The notes under the pieces are model-generated. The model saw nothing but the letters and a program-made list of their open reading frames with translations. It had not been told where the DNA came from and made no database searches. From contig ML677335.1 of assembly GCA_007922305.1 (NCBI GenBank), positions 20,395,933 through 20,459,932 of the forward strand: a stretch of DNA of 64,000 bases. The letters run 5' to 3'. This stretch comes from Dermatemys mawii. Taxonomy: Eukaryota; Chordata; Testudines; Dermatemydidae. Position numbers and translations under genes: made by a program. Below are positions 22,901 to 35,409 of the stretch, piece by piece (within the stretch, counting starts at the first letter, position 1; each line of letters opens with the position of its first letter).

Positions 22901-25718
22901 TATTCTTATGTTCCCTCTTGTCTGTCCATTGTACCTACTATAATGGCCTGTGCTGCCCCCAGATTCTGACTTAACTCGGATCTCTACTCCAAAGCATGTG
23001 GATACTAGACCTTCCCAAAGCAACAGTCACTGGGATTTCTTTTTTCTTTAACATATAAAAACATTTTTTTCCTTAGCCTTGTTCTCCAAAATGGCTGAAT
23101 TATTTTGGCTGACATTTTCGAGAACTATTCACCCTAAAGCAGACACCTAGCATGGAAATTATCATGCCTGAATGGTTGAACTTTGGCAAAGTTGTAAACA
23201 ACTGAAAACATGATTTTGTAATGGGAAGCATCAGCTAGCATACATAACAGACAGTGTTACCAGCCCCACCTATAAAAAAAACTTCTAGATTTTGCTCTTA
23301 GAGTACACTAATGTAAATCTTTAGTAACTGCATTGACTTCAGTATAATTACTGCAATCAGAATTTTATATAAAGAATCTTCACAATGACCCTGTGCATCT
23401 ACACTGGCTCCCAGACACCAAAACTGGCTCCCAGCAACAGTGTTCCAATAGATATACACTGTCAAACTCCTCTGGTACTAGTTGCCCCCAAAACCTCCAT
23501 TAAAGAGGGTTATGCAGCACACTGAAAATTAATACATCCTTTATCTTCATTTACTGTCTGCAGTACATCCCACTGGGGGTGGGAAGGGAGACAAGACAAC
23601 AGGACAGATCCACAGCAAGTGTAAACTGTCAATGGGTAATGCTAGCACTTGCGGCACGTTCTGGCAACTTCAGTGCCACTAAGGCTATTTACACCATCTA
23701 GGGAACAGACTCAGTGTGCTTTTCCCCAGCTTTGACCATTTCCCCCAAGTAACCAGAGCTCTGGAACCAGGATGGCAGATACATCCAATCTTTAGAAGCA
23801 GATGACCCCCTCCATGCTGGAGGGGCAAGCACCATGCACAGAAGGGTCCTTTGTCCTCAGCATGTTGATGTAGGAAAAATGTCTTGCCCTGTATCTTTGT
23901 TGAAAAATATTTAGTCTGGTTTAAAAATTCACACGGTCTTAAGTGTTCCCAACTCTGAGTCAAACGAACAATTAAAAGTGTTTAATCCCATTACTTATCT
24001 GTTTCCATGCCACTGCTTCTAAAGCAGCAGCTTTGAATCATATAAAGCAGTCAGAGAAAAGTATGGCCATTCTAAAGCTAGAGAATGCAAACACAACCAC
24101 CATCAAGATTGCAGCTAAAGCATCATTCAGCACTAATCACTGCTGAGTTAGCATTTTTGCATGGGAGCTCTTCTTCACCTAACCTCCTCAAGCTCTGACA
24201 GGTTTTTTAAGCCTACCTATGTTGAATTATTAAGTTTTAAAGCATTCAGGGATTATTTCCCCCAATAAACTTCATGCTAATAAATATACAATATAGAATA
24301 CTTTAGCAGTAGCAATATGAATATATACATACCTTTGAGGGGTTTCTTTTTGGTAATTTTCCTTCAGTTATTTTTAATTTAACAGGAAGTTATGATTACA
24401 GGTCTTGTAGAAATAAGCATTTCCACTACTTCTACTGTTTTCCAGGGTTTATAAAGAAAATCATAAAAATTGTCAGTGGAAAACTGATTAGTCAGAAAAC
24501 CTTTGAGCCAGATTGAATCTGATTAGCTACACTGACTAAATCTGACTGTATTACTTATGAACTAAGAGCACATGTGAAATGGATGCCTACTCATTTCCCC
24601 ACTGCACCCTGACGTAGAGCTTTGAAATACTTTCACACCAAAATCTGCACCCAGGAAAACTAGTCATTTCAGCAACAAAACTGGCAAGTTTCTCCAAGAT
24701 TTGTTTCAAGTTTGCTTAGAGTTTTCTGATTTTTATGGAACAGAAAATCCATAGTTAATTTGTAGGGCTAAAAAGGTTTGGTTTGCCAAACTAGCCAGTT
24801 TTACACTAGTCTTATTTTTAAAGCTGAAATTTGCTTCTAGTTTAATGTTTTTTATTTTCAGATTTTAGTGCTTATTAGTTGAATACCAAATGACAGACTA
24901 GAACTATAAAGCATATTTTTACATTCCAAATAAGCATATCCATACAATTTTACGAGTACTCTACTCCTGGTGCTACGGTGACCTCTGACCCTCTGTTCTA
25001 ATTAGCCAAATGTGTAAAACTACGTATGGCTGCTAAAGCATGAGGATGAGAATTTTGTGACACCACCAAGTTATTTTCCTTTTCTCCCCTCCTAGAAGAT
25101 TCACCAGCACCCTCACTCAAAGCCTATTGAAGTTAACAGAAAAACATCTATTGAGATCAAGCCCCTGGGAAACTTGAAAGATATACCCGCTAAGTCTGAA
25201 ATCTTCTCCTTTTAGAAATGCATAAATTAATTCCCTTCTTGTCGATGTTCTTTGTAGCTATTGCTCTGATAAAACATACAGGAGTCATACATGTTGTCCA
25301 CCATGTACAATCAACTCTTTGAACCACCTCAGAACCAAATTCCTTTTCAAATCTATGACTAAATTCTATTTACCTTATTCTCACAGATTGACCAGATGAA
25401 ATTAATGGGACTGCATTTGGCCCAGAACCTATACCAAGTTAGAATGCAGAGTTCCAGTCATTCAAAGACATATATGGGCCAGAATCACAGCTGTTGTAAA
25501 CTGGAATTTCTCCACTAAACTGAATGAAGTGACTTCAGAATGTGAAACAGATAAACAAAAGCAGTGAGTAAAGGCATAACTTTATTATTTTTAAGAAACC
25601 CACACAGCTTAAGTATGTAGGCACACTTAGTAGATATTATCAACAGCCAAATACATACATAAGAAATTGACCGAGAACCTGCATTTATAAAATACACTTG
25701 AGATCATATCAGCACCTT
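22901..25718. other. Unassigned non-coding DNA
   Basis: No gene. 25477-25540 ('gggccagaatcacagctg' onward) looks like half of a foldback element related to 60265-60351. 23040-23220 has weak similarity to 36480-36670, perhaps another unnamed dispersed repeat. Confidence 0.45.
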
Positions 25719-25746
25719 TCTCTCTCTCTCTCTCAAAGAGAGAGAG
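25719..25746. repeat. Palindromic dinucleotide microsatellite
   Basis: Eight TC units, then AAA, then GA units: the arms are complementary, so the tract can form a TC/GA hairpin around a 3-base loop. Confidence 0.85.
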
Positions 25747-26603
25747 GTTTTGTTTTGTTTTTTGTTATTTGTGGAATTTGGGGGTTTTCCTATTTTACAC
25801 TTATTTTAAAAGGCAAAGATCTAATCTCATTTAAAAAGTTGCAATGGTTAAATTATTTTTTAAGAAAAGCATAATGATACAGTGTACTCTTTAAACATCA
25901 GGTTTTGCATAACAGAACAACAATTTGACCAACTGTAATCAAATTCTACAGACAACTAATTTAAACACTTGTTAGGCTATGTATTCCCTCTTTAAATTTG
26001 CATAAGTAATTTGTGAACTTCACCACATCATATCTTCATCTTGGCATAAGGGTTATCAATATCAACAGCATAAGAATTGAGACTGTGTATGAATGGGGAT
26101 ATCCCTAATCAGGGAGGAACATCTTTCAGGTTATATTTTATACAGCTCTAAAATGCCCACAAAAATATAATGGAGTTAAAACCTTCATTGTACATGCTGT
26201 GCTATGTATATAACTCAAGCCTGGTTTCTGCTGCAGCAGCATTACAAAGAAGTTTCTTCATGTCACTACCAAAGCACTTTATTTAAATGATGTGACTGAC
26301 CAACTGTGAACATTTCACCTTGCTAGAAAAGATAGCACCTTGTAAGAAAGCTGCATTTAGTAGGCATGCAGTGCAGAAACAGTTTTCATTTATTTCCAGC
26401 TTAGGGTGTATCCTTGAAAATATTTACTTGCTTTACTTACTTGTAACACACAATCTAGGGAAGGGGAGTGTAAATCCCAAATTTGTGCTTCTGACTATCA
26501 AAAAGCAAAAATATTCTCAGTTAAGGGTGAGATATTATTTATTCATCCCATTCACACCAATCCAATCTCTAAAGAGCATGCCACCTTTCCTGTCACATAT
26601 CTT

Positions 26604-26634
26604 CCCCCCCCAAAAAAAAAAAAAAAAAAAAAAA
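26604..26634. repeat. Homopolymer tract C8-A23
   Basis: Eight C followed by 23 A. It could be the poly(A) of a plus-strand retroposed sequence, but I recognise nothing upstream. Confidence 0.8.
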
Positions 26635-28468
26635 GCAAGACACCTGTAGGGCAGATTTTTTGAGTCATAACTTTTAAGACCACACCTTTCCCATGGGGAG
26701 CAGAAGTTGCTAGCTGCTGTTTTAGAAAGGGAGGGGTTGTTTTTTAAATATAGTAAAGCTAAATAAAAACAGATTCAGAGGCCGTCTAACAAAACTTCTC
26801 GCACTAAACTTAGTTTTAAAATGCACACACCTGTTAGTAATGGCGACTCGACTATTAGGAGCAGGTGCTCTAAATCTCACTCTGCTTCCCCTAGCAATGC
26901 CCGGTGCGGCAACTCACTAACCACGCCCTTCCCCAGCCTCTATATTTTTGGCATTTGCTCTTCCCAGACTAAGTCTTGACTACTTACCTGGAGACTGTGA
27001 ATAACTTTGTAAGTCACCCGCCAGTGCTGGCTTTATGATGGACTTCTTCGCTAGTTAGCGCCGAGATTTGAAATGCAGAGGTCCAACATGCAAATGGCAG
27101 GATGATCTGCGCGCGAGGTGCAAACCGCTGACTAAGGGGTCAGCTCACCGACCAAGGGAAAAAGTCACGCTGCTTCCTCTACCCTGCAGCGAAGTTAAAG
27201 CCCCCAGCATGAAACACATCTGTGACCTCCCAAGCCCGGAAGGGTCTCTCGCCGCTGTTTACTCTTCTATTATTTATTAAAAGATGAATCCATATCAAAG
27301 GTGAGTTCCCCCCTTCCTGCTCTCTCCTTTGCAGGACGCCCTGAGATGTGAAGAGAAGGCACATGTGAGCAGACGGCAGATAACCCGTCCAGCGTTATTC
27401 CACTCCCACAAATAAAATCGCAATGGGAAATGAAATGTAACAGCAGCCTTTCTACCGCACCAAGTATTACAAGATCGGAATACTAACAGGCTCATTTATT
27501 TCGCTGATTGCCATGTGCAAATATTATAGCCTGGGCATTGCTTCTCTTCCACCAGTCCTTTAAGCAAATTCAGTTTTGCTTGCGTATACATATTCTACAG
27601 TTTATGCACTGCTTGTTGAGAGGAGAAGGATTGGGCTTGTCCTTACTCCATAAAGACCATCTGCAAAATTGTGGCACTCTATCACCCTAGCAATTTCTTT
27701 CCTTAGTTAATGTTCACGTGGAGGAAATCAAACACCCACAGCACAGCTGCTGAGTTTCAGCCTTGTCTCCCTTTAGCATTTTACCCACCTCCTTCCCCTG
27801 ACTCCCACTGCCGAAACGGGGAATTAAAAACTTGAGATAAGATTGGAATCAGGCATTTCTTTCCTCATTGGAAAGGGGCCCAATCCCCCATGCATTCTTA
27901 GCATAGGTAGTCTTAAAGTTGTCCATATTGCACTTAAAAAAGAAATGCACAATCCCCTTTGCAGTGAACAAGTAGCATATGCAGGAAGTCACAACAAAAA
28001 ATCTTTCCAAAAGCAGGCAACATTTAGGGGATGAAATTACAATTACCCTCAACCAGCATAAATTATTGCATTTGAGGCACAGGATGTATCTATATGCATA
28101 CATTCAGCCTCATTTTCCTTCCCAATGGAGAGGGGTCCAACTTTGATGATCTTATCTAAAACCATCTGCAAATCAGCTTTGAGGGGTATCCGACTGGTAC
28201 CCCCGATGGCAGTTACTTACATCTATAAGTGTTCTTTTTTGCCATCCTGAGACACAATTTTGATGATGGGGTACACTTGTCACAATTTTAGTCCTATCCA
28301 TCTCCTATCCACTGCTCTACTTTGGCACAAGTGTGAGCATATTGTCTTCTGATATTATTCTTCACAAATTTTCCTCACTGTCTTTTTACCTCAGAGTAGC
28401 TTCCACACTTCAGTCACCCTAGGTGAAACAAACATTGCCTTTTTTAGCAGTGAGGAAAAGACTTAAGA
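26635..28468. other. Unassigned DNA, locally GC-richer
   Basis: No protein-like frame. 26840-27260 is richer in G+C and CpG than its surroundings (for example 'gatctgcgcgcgaggtgc' near 27106) without reaching CpG-island density. 27400-27560 is repeat-free and contains a POU-like 'atgtgcaaatattat' motif. Either could be regulatory; nothing proves it. Confidence 0.4.
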
Positions 28469-29392
28469 GCTAGACTCACAAAGGGGACTTAGGAATTACA
28501 ACATCTAGTTATCACAACATTTTGCTTCCAGAAACCAAGAAAGTCACAGGAACACACCCACAATTCACAAATCCTGAGTTAGGTACATTGAATGGGGAGA
28601 GATGCCTCAGAGTGGGATTAACAAAAGCTAGCCTACTAGGCAGGGAGCTGCCTAAAATAGCCAATGGGAGATGCTGACCAGAGGGGATTGTGCTAAGCCC
28701 TACAATATCACAGAGTTCAGTGCCTAAGTCCCTGCTGCAGCTAGGTATCCAGTTCTGCCTTATGATCAATGAATGGGAACTCCTCTCATGGAGTAAGATA
28801 GCTTAGGCAACTAAGCTGTTTCTTGAGAGAATGAGTTAAGCAGGTGCCTAACTCCACACAAAACAGCTAGGGTAGGTGTGGTATGCACCTATAACTTCTA
28901 GCCCAATTTTAGAGCACTCATCTGGGATGGGGGAGACCCCTGTTCAAATCCTCCCACTGCCAAGAGAGAATTGAACCTCATTCTCCTATATCCCAAGCAA
29001 GTACTCTAACTACTCTACTAGGCTAGAATTTATAAGGTGGATGGTGAGCTATGTCTTCCTCCAGCCAGATTTTGAATGGGACCTAATCCTATAGCCGCCT
29101 CTAAGATTATCTACCATACTGGGCCCCACATGTGAGAATAACTTTCTCCACCCCCATCTTCCCTATTTCATGAATCACGCTGGGGCTGAGATGGCATTTA
29201 GGCATCCAGATACCTAGAGTAAGGCAGTAGCCTTAGATCTTAGAGGCAGAAGCTTAAAGCACCTAAAGAAATTTTACTCTGAAAATGTAGGCAACCAGTG
29301 AGTTTAGGTGCCTAAATGGTTTAGCAAAAGTTTTGGGAATTGCAGTGGGGTCTAAAATTGGGATGTAGGCACCTAAACTTTGCTAATCTATC
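28469..29392. mobile_element. Long inverted-repeat DNA element with tRNA-like segment
   Basis: The left end GCTAGACTCACAAAGGGG is mirrored loosely by the right end 'actttgctaatctatc'. Short variants of 'ggcacctaa'/'ttaggtgcc' recur at both sides, giving a foldback layout. Inside, 28905-28951 reads 'tagagcactcatctggga ... gttcaaatcc', with spacing and a B-box-like GTTCAAATCC (28942-28951) resembling a tRNA-derived pol III promoter. No coding frame. Either one composite MITE or a MITE carrying a tRNA-SINE fragment. Confidence 0.45.
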
Positions 29393-29780
29393 CTGAAATC
29401 TCTATAAAGAGGAACAAAGAGGGCTCAGGAATTATAGTCCAGCCTAACTTTGATATCTGGAAAGATACTAGAACAAATTATTAAACAATCAATTTGTAAA
29501 TATCTAAAAGATAATCTGATTATAATGAGTAGTTACTATGTATTAGTCAAGAATAAATCATATCAATCCAACTTAATTCCTTTCTTCGACAGGGTTAATT
29601 TCAGAAGAGAAAAGCAGTAGATGTGATATCTTGATTTTAGTGTGGTTTTTGACACAGTTCACCATGACATTCTCATAAGCAAACTAGGGATATGTGTCTA
29701 GATGAAATGGGTTCTCATAAGTAAAATGGGGATATGTGTCTAGATGGGTGCACAACTGCAACTTAATGCAAAGGAGTAAC
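29393..29780 (+). mobile_element. CR1 reverse transcriptase-region fragment
   Basis: The order of motifs is that of CR1 around polymerase motif A: 'ggaattatagtccagcctaa', 'aacaaattattaaacaatc', then a 'gatatcttgattttagtgtgg' equivalent of (Y)LDF, and 'tttttgacacagttcacca'. Truncated at both ends and full of stops. A 42-bp segment is duplicated in tandem at 29670-29753. Confidence 0.75.
29670..29753. repeat. 42-bp tandem duplication inside CR1
   Basis: 'tctcataag' at 29671 recurs at 29713 and the whole unit, ending 'gatatgtgtctagatg', is repeated with a few differences. The CR1 family has one copy here, so the duplication arose after insertion. Confidence 0.8.
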
Positions 29781-30368
29781 AGGCTAATTCATCTTAACAG
29801 TCATTGGTTTTGACAGTACAAAACAGTACACTTGTCAGAATGAAGATCATCATTGAACTGTATCATAACAAAACAAGTGGCATACATAAAAAGACTAGGA
29901 AATTAAAATATGCAACTAGAAGTATAAACAATACAGTAGACAAATCACCACTAACATATGCAACAAATAAAGTAATCAAAGAGTAGTGTTCAGTTCAATG
30001 TTTGCAGGATGGGGAGTTACTTACACATTGAAAACTTATTAAAAACCCTTCTATGACAAAGGGAGAGGGGAAAATCCCATGTTACTGGAATCCCAAAATG
30101 GTATTGAATGTTATAGCAATGTACAGCTGTTTTAGATATATGGATTCTTTGGGCAAAGTATCTGGAAAATGTATAAAGCTTGTGCTCCATAAAGGCTCAG
30201 AATCCCAAATGTATTTATTTTCATTGCTTTCCGGTGTAAAATTCATGATTTTTTAATACTTCTGGCTGTCAATACGTCTTGGGGTCATATACCTCTATTC
30301 AGTAAAATTCACAGTAGAAATTTTCCTTTCAGAAAGTTTTCCTACACTACAGTATAGTGCCCCTTGCA
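29781..30368. other. Unassigned non-coding DNA
   Basis: AT-rich, short open frames only, no recognisable feature. Confidence 0.5.
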
Positions 30369-30434
30369 TCAGATTTTTAAAGGTATTTAGACAACTAGTG
30401 GGATTTTTAGATGCTTTACCCTTTAAAAATCTGA
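30369..30434. mobile_element. 66-bp foldback element
   Basis: TCAGATTTTTAAAG (30369-30382) and its exact complement CTTTAAAAATCTGA (30421-30434) enclose a 38-base spacer containing 'ggtatttag' and 'gggattttta', the same words as the element at 3935-4070. A small MITE of that family. Confidence 0.7.
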
Positions 30435-31168
30435 CCTGTGGTATAGAGTTTGGTTCCCAAATATTTACACAGGTGGTGACGTGAAAAAGCAGTAGCGTGC
30501 TGGAGAGAGAGGCAAAACAAGGGTTGACAAAGGCAATCCCCATTGATGGATCAAAGGAAACTAAAGAAGTTTTGATACCAAACCAGGAAAATCAGTCAGC
30601 TTTAAAGTCACAGGACACAAGAATAAACTTTTTTCATTTTTTTAAAAATATACAAGAACAAAAATGTAGAATTCAAAACTAATGTCATATAATACAAACA
30701 GGAAATGGTATATTAGAAACACTGTAAGATGTGATTGCTGAAGCTACTAACAGCTATTAATCTTTTAAATATTAAAGTGAATGAAATAGAACAATGACAT
30801 CCATCCGCACAGTGTTAATGAAGGTAAATGATGAAGTGCTAAGAATAATGAAAAGTTACATTTTAAAAGGTAAATAATTTAAAGGAGTGAAACTACATTC
30901 ACAGTGGATGACAAGAAAAAGGCAGTCTAATCCAGGCAATCAGAACATCAGTTAAAACAAATTTGTGAACCGTCATATAAATTGACAAAGGAGTCTTTTA
31001 AACATGTATGACTATTATAATTTTGGAAGGGGGATGGCACCTGTAAAATATTTCACTGAATCAAACCTTTAGCAGCTCAGTGTATCCTATGGCTAGGGAA
31101 GAGCTGCCTTGTCTAGGCTTTGGGATGCACCGTGACCGTGCCTTTATGAAGACAGCCCTGGGAAGCTG
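30435..31168. other. Unassigned non-coding DNA
   Basis: Flank of the CpG island; AT-rich, no feature recognised. Confidence 0.5.
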
Positions 31169-31429
31169 GTGCTAAGCTGTACCGTCCTGAAGAGGTTGGG
31201 TGCAGAAGCCCCTCTGTCTCCGACATCCCATTTTGCAGACACTGCAGAAAGCTCAACCCATCTGGGTGACTGTTCGCCCCCTGCTCTGGCCTCTACCTCT
31301 TGGCCCGCTCCTTTCCCTGCCTCCAGCTGTTTGACCCCCCCGTGCAGTCAGTCTCCCCCCTACCCAGACTCTGCCTGTCCCTTCCCTCCGCTTTGCCCCG
31401 CTCCCACTTTTTACTTCCCCTGAGGCTCA

Positions 31430-32360
31430 CACTGCAAGCTCAGGTAAGGGCAACGTCCGGGCAGCGGCTTCAGCAGGTGCTCGTGAGCATGCTCCGTGCG
31501 TAGACGCATGCTCAGTACCAGCCAAGCCGCAGCCTGACGGGCGGCGGTGCTGAACGTTCCAGCCCGGCAGCCCCGGGCGGGCTGAGGGGCGCGGCGGCGG
31601 CGAGGAGCGGGGCGCGCCACCCCGGGGTGCAGGGCGGGCGTTTGGCACCGCGGTCCCCTCGGGCGGGCAGGAGGCGGCGGCTGCTCCTGCCACCTGTCGG
31701 AGACGCGAAGCCCGGCTTCCCCCAGCCCCGCGGGTCCTTACCTCGCAGCCCCGACCGAGCCCGCTCCGCGGAGCCCCGGCCCGCTTCCCCGTCTTCGCCG
31801 CCGTCAATCCCCGTCTTCGCCGCCGCCTCCAGGGGAAGCTGCCCTGGACTCCCCGGGGCCTCAGCGGGCAGGGTCAGCGCTGGGAGCCGGCGAGGCGGCG
31901 CTGCCAGCCCTCAGTGCACCGGCTGCGCAGTAATAAGGGCTCGGGGGCGGGGAGGGGGCTCGGGGGCGGGAGGAAACTTTGATGTTCGAGAGGGAACCGG
32001 AGAGGGGGAAACGCCGCGGCGGTGCCGGCGCGCGGGAGGGGGCGCGGGGCGCTGCTGCAGCCGCCGGCGCCTGCGAGCCCGGCGGGAGAGGAGCCGGCAG
32101 AGTCGCCAGTGGGCGCGGGCTGCTTGGCAGGGGCGCGTCAGCCTCCCTGACAGGTGAAGGGCGCAGAGCCGCGCCTCGGCAGAGACGCGGAAAAAGGGAC
32201 CCGCGTCCGTCAAAGGCTCGGGCGGATGGCAAGAGCCGGGGTGGAAGGAGGCGGCTCCGGGAATCAGCGGGCTCCGGGTGCAGCGCGGCCGGGGAGAACA
32301 CACAGCCCGCGCGTCGCACGGCGAAGAGAGAGGAAAAGCCCGTGCTCCTCGCTATATAGC
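31430..32360. promoter_or_regulatory. CpG island, candidate (bidirectional) promoter
   Basis: A sharply bounded block rich in CpG within an AT-rich window. It carries two GC boxes in a direct repeat (31943-31952 and 31962-31970), an inverted pair GAGCATGC/GCATGCTC (31485-31492, 31506-31513) resembling NRF1-type sites, and a TATA-like palindrome GCTATATAGC (32351-32360). Splice-donor-like sequences exist on both strands: CAG|GTAAGG after 31443 and CAG|GTGAAG after 32153 on plus, GAG|GTAAGG with last exon base 31742 on minus. Long open frames on both strands are what GC-rich sequence gives by chance, and none resembles a known protein. Most likely a host promoter with a non-coding first exon; the gene and direction are unknown. 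Confidence 0.7.
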
Positions 32361-33697
32361 GCCTACAGTGGAAGATCGCTCAGGAAACAAGCCAGATAGT
32401 CTCAGCTCATTGCTCATGCCGCACATCCACTGTGGTACATCCCGTACCGGAGAGGGGAGGGCAATGCCATCACCGCCGTGTAGAACTCGTGTATCTTACC
32501 GAAGGAGAGAGTCACAAATGCATCATGCATTGTAGAGGATTTTGATACTACTTCACGGCTTTATGTCTCTAAGTCACCCCCGTGCTTAATCCTGCAATGT
32601 TTCAAGTTAGGTAGAAATCAGTAAAACATCTGAATGCGATCTGGAGCAAACCCTAAGAAGCCAGACTTGAGAAACTAAATTCTACACCAGGAAAGATAAG
32701 AGCTGTTTTTTTCCTTTCTCACGCACATACTTGATGAGCCAATAACATAAATCTACAAGTGTTTCATACCCTCAAGCGATACCTGCATTGCTAATTAGTT
32801 TATTTGGCTCCTGTAGCTATTTGCGTTTTAGAAATCCTTCGTATGAATGCACCTCTGAAACTGAAACCAACAACTATGATCTAGTAATGCTACCTTTAAC
32901 AAACATTTCCTTTCTAATTCGAAGCACTATTTGTTAGACGCTGATCACAAATATGTATTAGAAGGTCAAATAATGCTGATAGTAATGTAAAGTAATGATT
33001 CAGAAAGCTATTTCAGAATGATTTTGCTACTCCATTCCCATCAGTTTATCCAAGCAGCAACACAGTGGCAAAGGAGACTGTTTAAGTGCACTGTATTTAG
33101 TATGCAGCAGTAGTAGCATCATACTTCAAGACATCAAAAAGGAAATGTCAGTCAAAAGACACGGAGAACAAGTACTGATTTAAAATCCAGATTGAAGTGT
33201 ATAAACTGCCAATTTCATTTTCCTAGCCTCATTCTATCCCTAAATGTCATGGGGGGAATGATTGGACTTACCCATCAAACTGTAGATACGTTTAATTCCT
33301 TTTTAAGAGTAATTTTAAGGCAGAGGCTCTAGGGAAGAATGTGTCATGTCAAAAGCTGCCCTTCAAAATATGCTGGTTCAGATTTTAACTTCTGGCAATG
33401 TAATCTGGGATTCCAAATTCTGATAGGTAGGGGGAGCCCCACAAAATGTGCCAATCTCTAGCCCATAGGAATGTGCTAGAGATTGGCACAAATACAAATA
33501 TGTCAAGATATTCTCCATGTTAGCAGGTATTAATCATATAATAAGTAGTTCCACTCAGGAATCTGGATTTATTGCTTGAGGGAAAAATGCTTTGCAGGAT
33601 CAGGGCATTGATTGTTACCTCTTGACTTGAGGAAAGGTAACATTATGTTTATAAATAAGCAAACTCATTGTCAATTTAGAATTTTAAAATCCCAGAT
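32361..33697. other. Unassigned non-coding DNA downstream of the CpG island
   Basis: Returns to AT-rich sequence. No exon recognised. It contains the hairpin at 33447-33490. Confidence 0.5.
33447..33490. repeat. Perfect 16-bp inverted repeat
   Basis: TGTGCCAATCTCTAGC (33447-33462) and its exact complement (33475-33490) enclose a 12-base loop. No terminator or RNA gene context is evident. Confidence 0.9.
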
Positions 33698-34475
33698 TGT
33701 CAGGATTGCCTCCCCACTCTGAACTCTAGGGTACAGATTTGGGAACCCGCATGAAAAAAGAAATACCGCCCCCCCAGCTTATTTTACCAGCTTGGATTAA
33801 AATGTTTTTCCCCAGAACACAACTTCTTCTGTATCTGGACCTGGTACACTGCCACCACCAAACTAGGTCTAGGGTAGTTTGGGACCCTTCTTTCCCTTTC
33901 CACTAACCCCCCAAACTTCTTCCTTCCCTGGGAAGCTTGAGAGAGAAAAAAATAAACCTCGCCTGCTCCTGCGAGATGTGCCCGATCCAAAACCAGGTTC
34001 TTACACAATGGAAAACAAGCAGTCAGCTTCTTAAAGATTTTAATAAAAGAAAAAAAGAAAGGAATAAATCCCTTATAACCATCAATAGAACAGCATCTAC
34101 CATAATCAACAAAAGGATTCAGAAACCAAACCTCTCCCCCGAGGCAACTTTCTCCCACTGTTGAGATCTCTGCTGAATCTTACAATCTCAAGAGGCACCC
34201 AGCCAACACTCACCACTGAGAACCCTCCAAATGATAAAAAGAAGGTAAACTTACTGACTACAGTACTTGATAGAATCTTATAGTTACAGTGAAAAACATA
34301 GCCGTGTTCATCCCATAGCCGAGGTGAACAGAGAGAGAGCCAGAGAGAAACTGAAACTTAAAATCCTTTGTCTCCTGAGGAATTTCTCATTGGTCAGTTG
34401 TCCACCTCTCAGGTTACCTTTAGCTTAACCCCTTACAGGTAAACAATAATTCTAGGCTACTTCAAACTTATGACA
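33698..34475. mobile_element. Solo LTR-like element, about 780 bp
   Basis: Begins TGTCAGGATT and ends CTTATGACA: TG...CA with TGTCA/TGACA inverted ends. The flanking pentamers CAGAT (left) and CAGGT (right) differ at one base, a plausible target duplication. An A-rich 'ttaataaaag' block lies at about 34040. No protein frame; 33784-34158 (minus) is open but not retroviral in content. The family is recalled as a common turtle LTR, not verified by alignment. Confidence 0.6.
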
Positions 34476-35409
34476 CAGGTACTGTGCATTGGAAAGACCA
34501 CAAACCATTACAGAATACGAACAAAAGTATTTAGAATACTGGGGTTTTCTAACCTGGCATTTTCATTTTTAATGCTGATCACATCCATTTTTCCAAAGTA
34601 GTATGGTAAGTGCGTAGGATCAAACTTACTGTGTCCCTGACACTTGAGATTTGCCAGATTTGGGGAAAGTTATTCAAAGTACTTGAGTTAAATGCATTCA
34701 TAAGCATTCATTAAAACCATTACTGACTTTTAGTTGTTAGTCAGCTTCCTTGTCTGTCAGTTTGGTCACATTATCCCTTGTTGAATCCTTTCATTGGCTC
34801 CATGTCAACTGTTGTATCAGATTAATAAATTTTCTTCAACGCTCATTTTAACTCTGTCTCTGCTTACCTTATTTGGAGATGGTAAAATTTTCATTAAAAA
34901 TCTAAATGCCTCAAACTTTTTTTAAAAAATCATCCCTAAATCTTCAGCAAGTAATCTCAGAGTAAAGTGTGAATTTTGAGGAATTTTAAGTAAACCCATT
35001 AATTAGTTTGAGCTCTAGCTCAGGGGAAAGCATTTTATCCTGGTAATTCCTCACTTGTGAGTGCTTGTCTTTGCAACCCTAATGTTATTTCAATGTAGGA
35101 TTTTTGTGTGCAAGTTCCTAGTTGTTTAAAAAAAAAGGCAAACAACCCCCCCCCCCCAGAAATTACGTAATGCGGCATGATCTTGTCACCCCACGTGTCT
35201 CATCAGCAGGATGGGAACTTTAAGATCCAATACACAGACCTGAGCTACTTGACATAACAGGGTAAATCATAGTGTTGTTATCCTTTGTGTGAACCAGCAC
35301 TAAAGGGAGATAGGACACTGTCAATGTGTTTCACATATTTTGCAGACAGCAGAAAGTTACCACTCAGGAATCCTCTTAGATTCCATTTCAGATTATGAAG
35401 AAAATGTGC
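34476..35409. other. Unassigned non-coding DNA
   Basis: No gene recognised. It includes a C12 homopolymer at 35146-35157. Confidence 0.5.

Noticed and set aside
25719..26634. CRISPR-like or tandem array
   Set aside because: Only simple microsatellite and homopolymer tracts; no repeat-spacer structure, and the genome is vertebrate.
28895..28965. A functional tRNA gene
   Set aside because: A B-box-like word and tRNA-like spacing are present, but no acceptor stem pairing or convincing A box can be drawn; treated as a tRNA-derived repeat segment.
31427..32319. Several long overlapping open frames on both strands of the CpG island
   Set aside because: GC-rich DNA lacks stop codons by chance. 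The translations are Arg/Pro/Ala-rich with no domain, and frames on opposite strands overlap fully.
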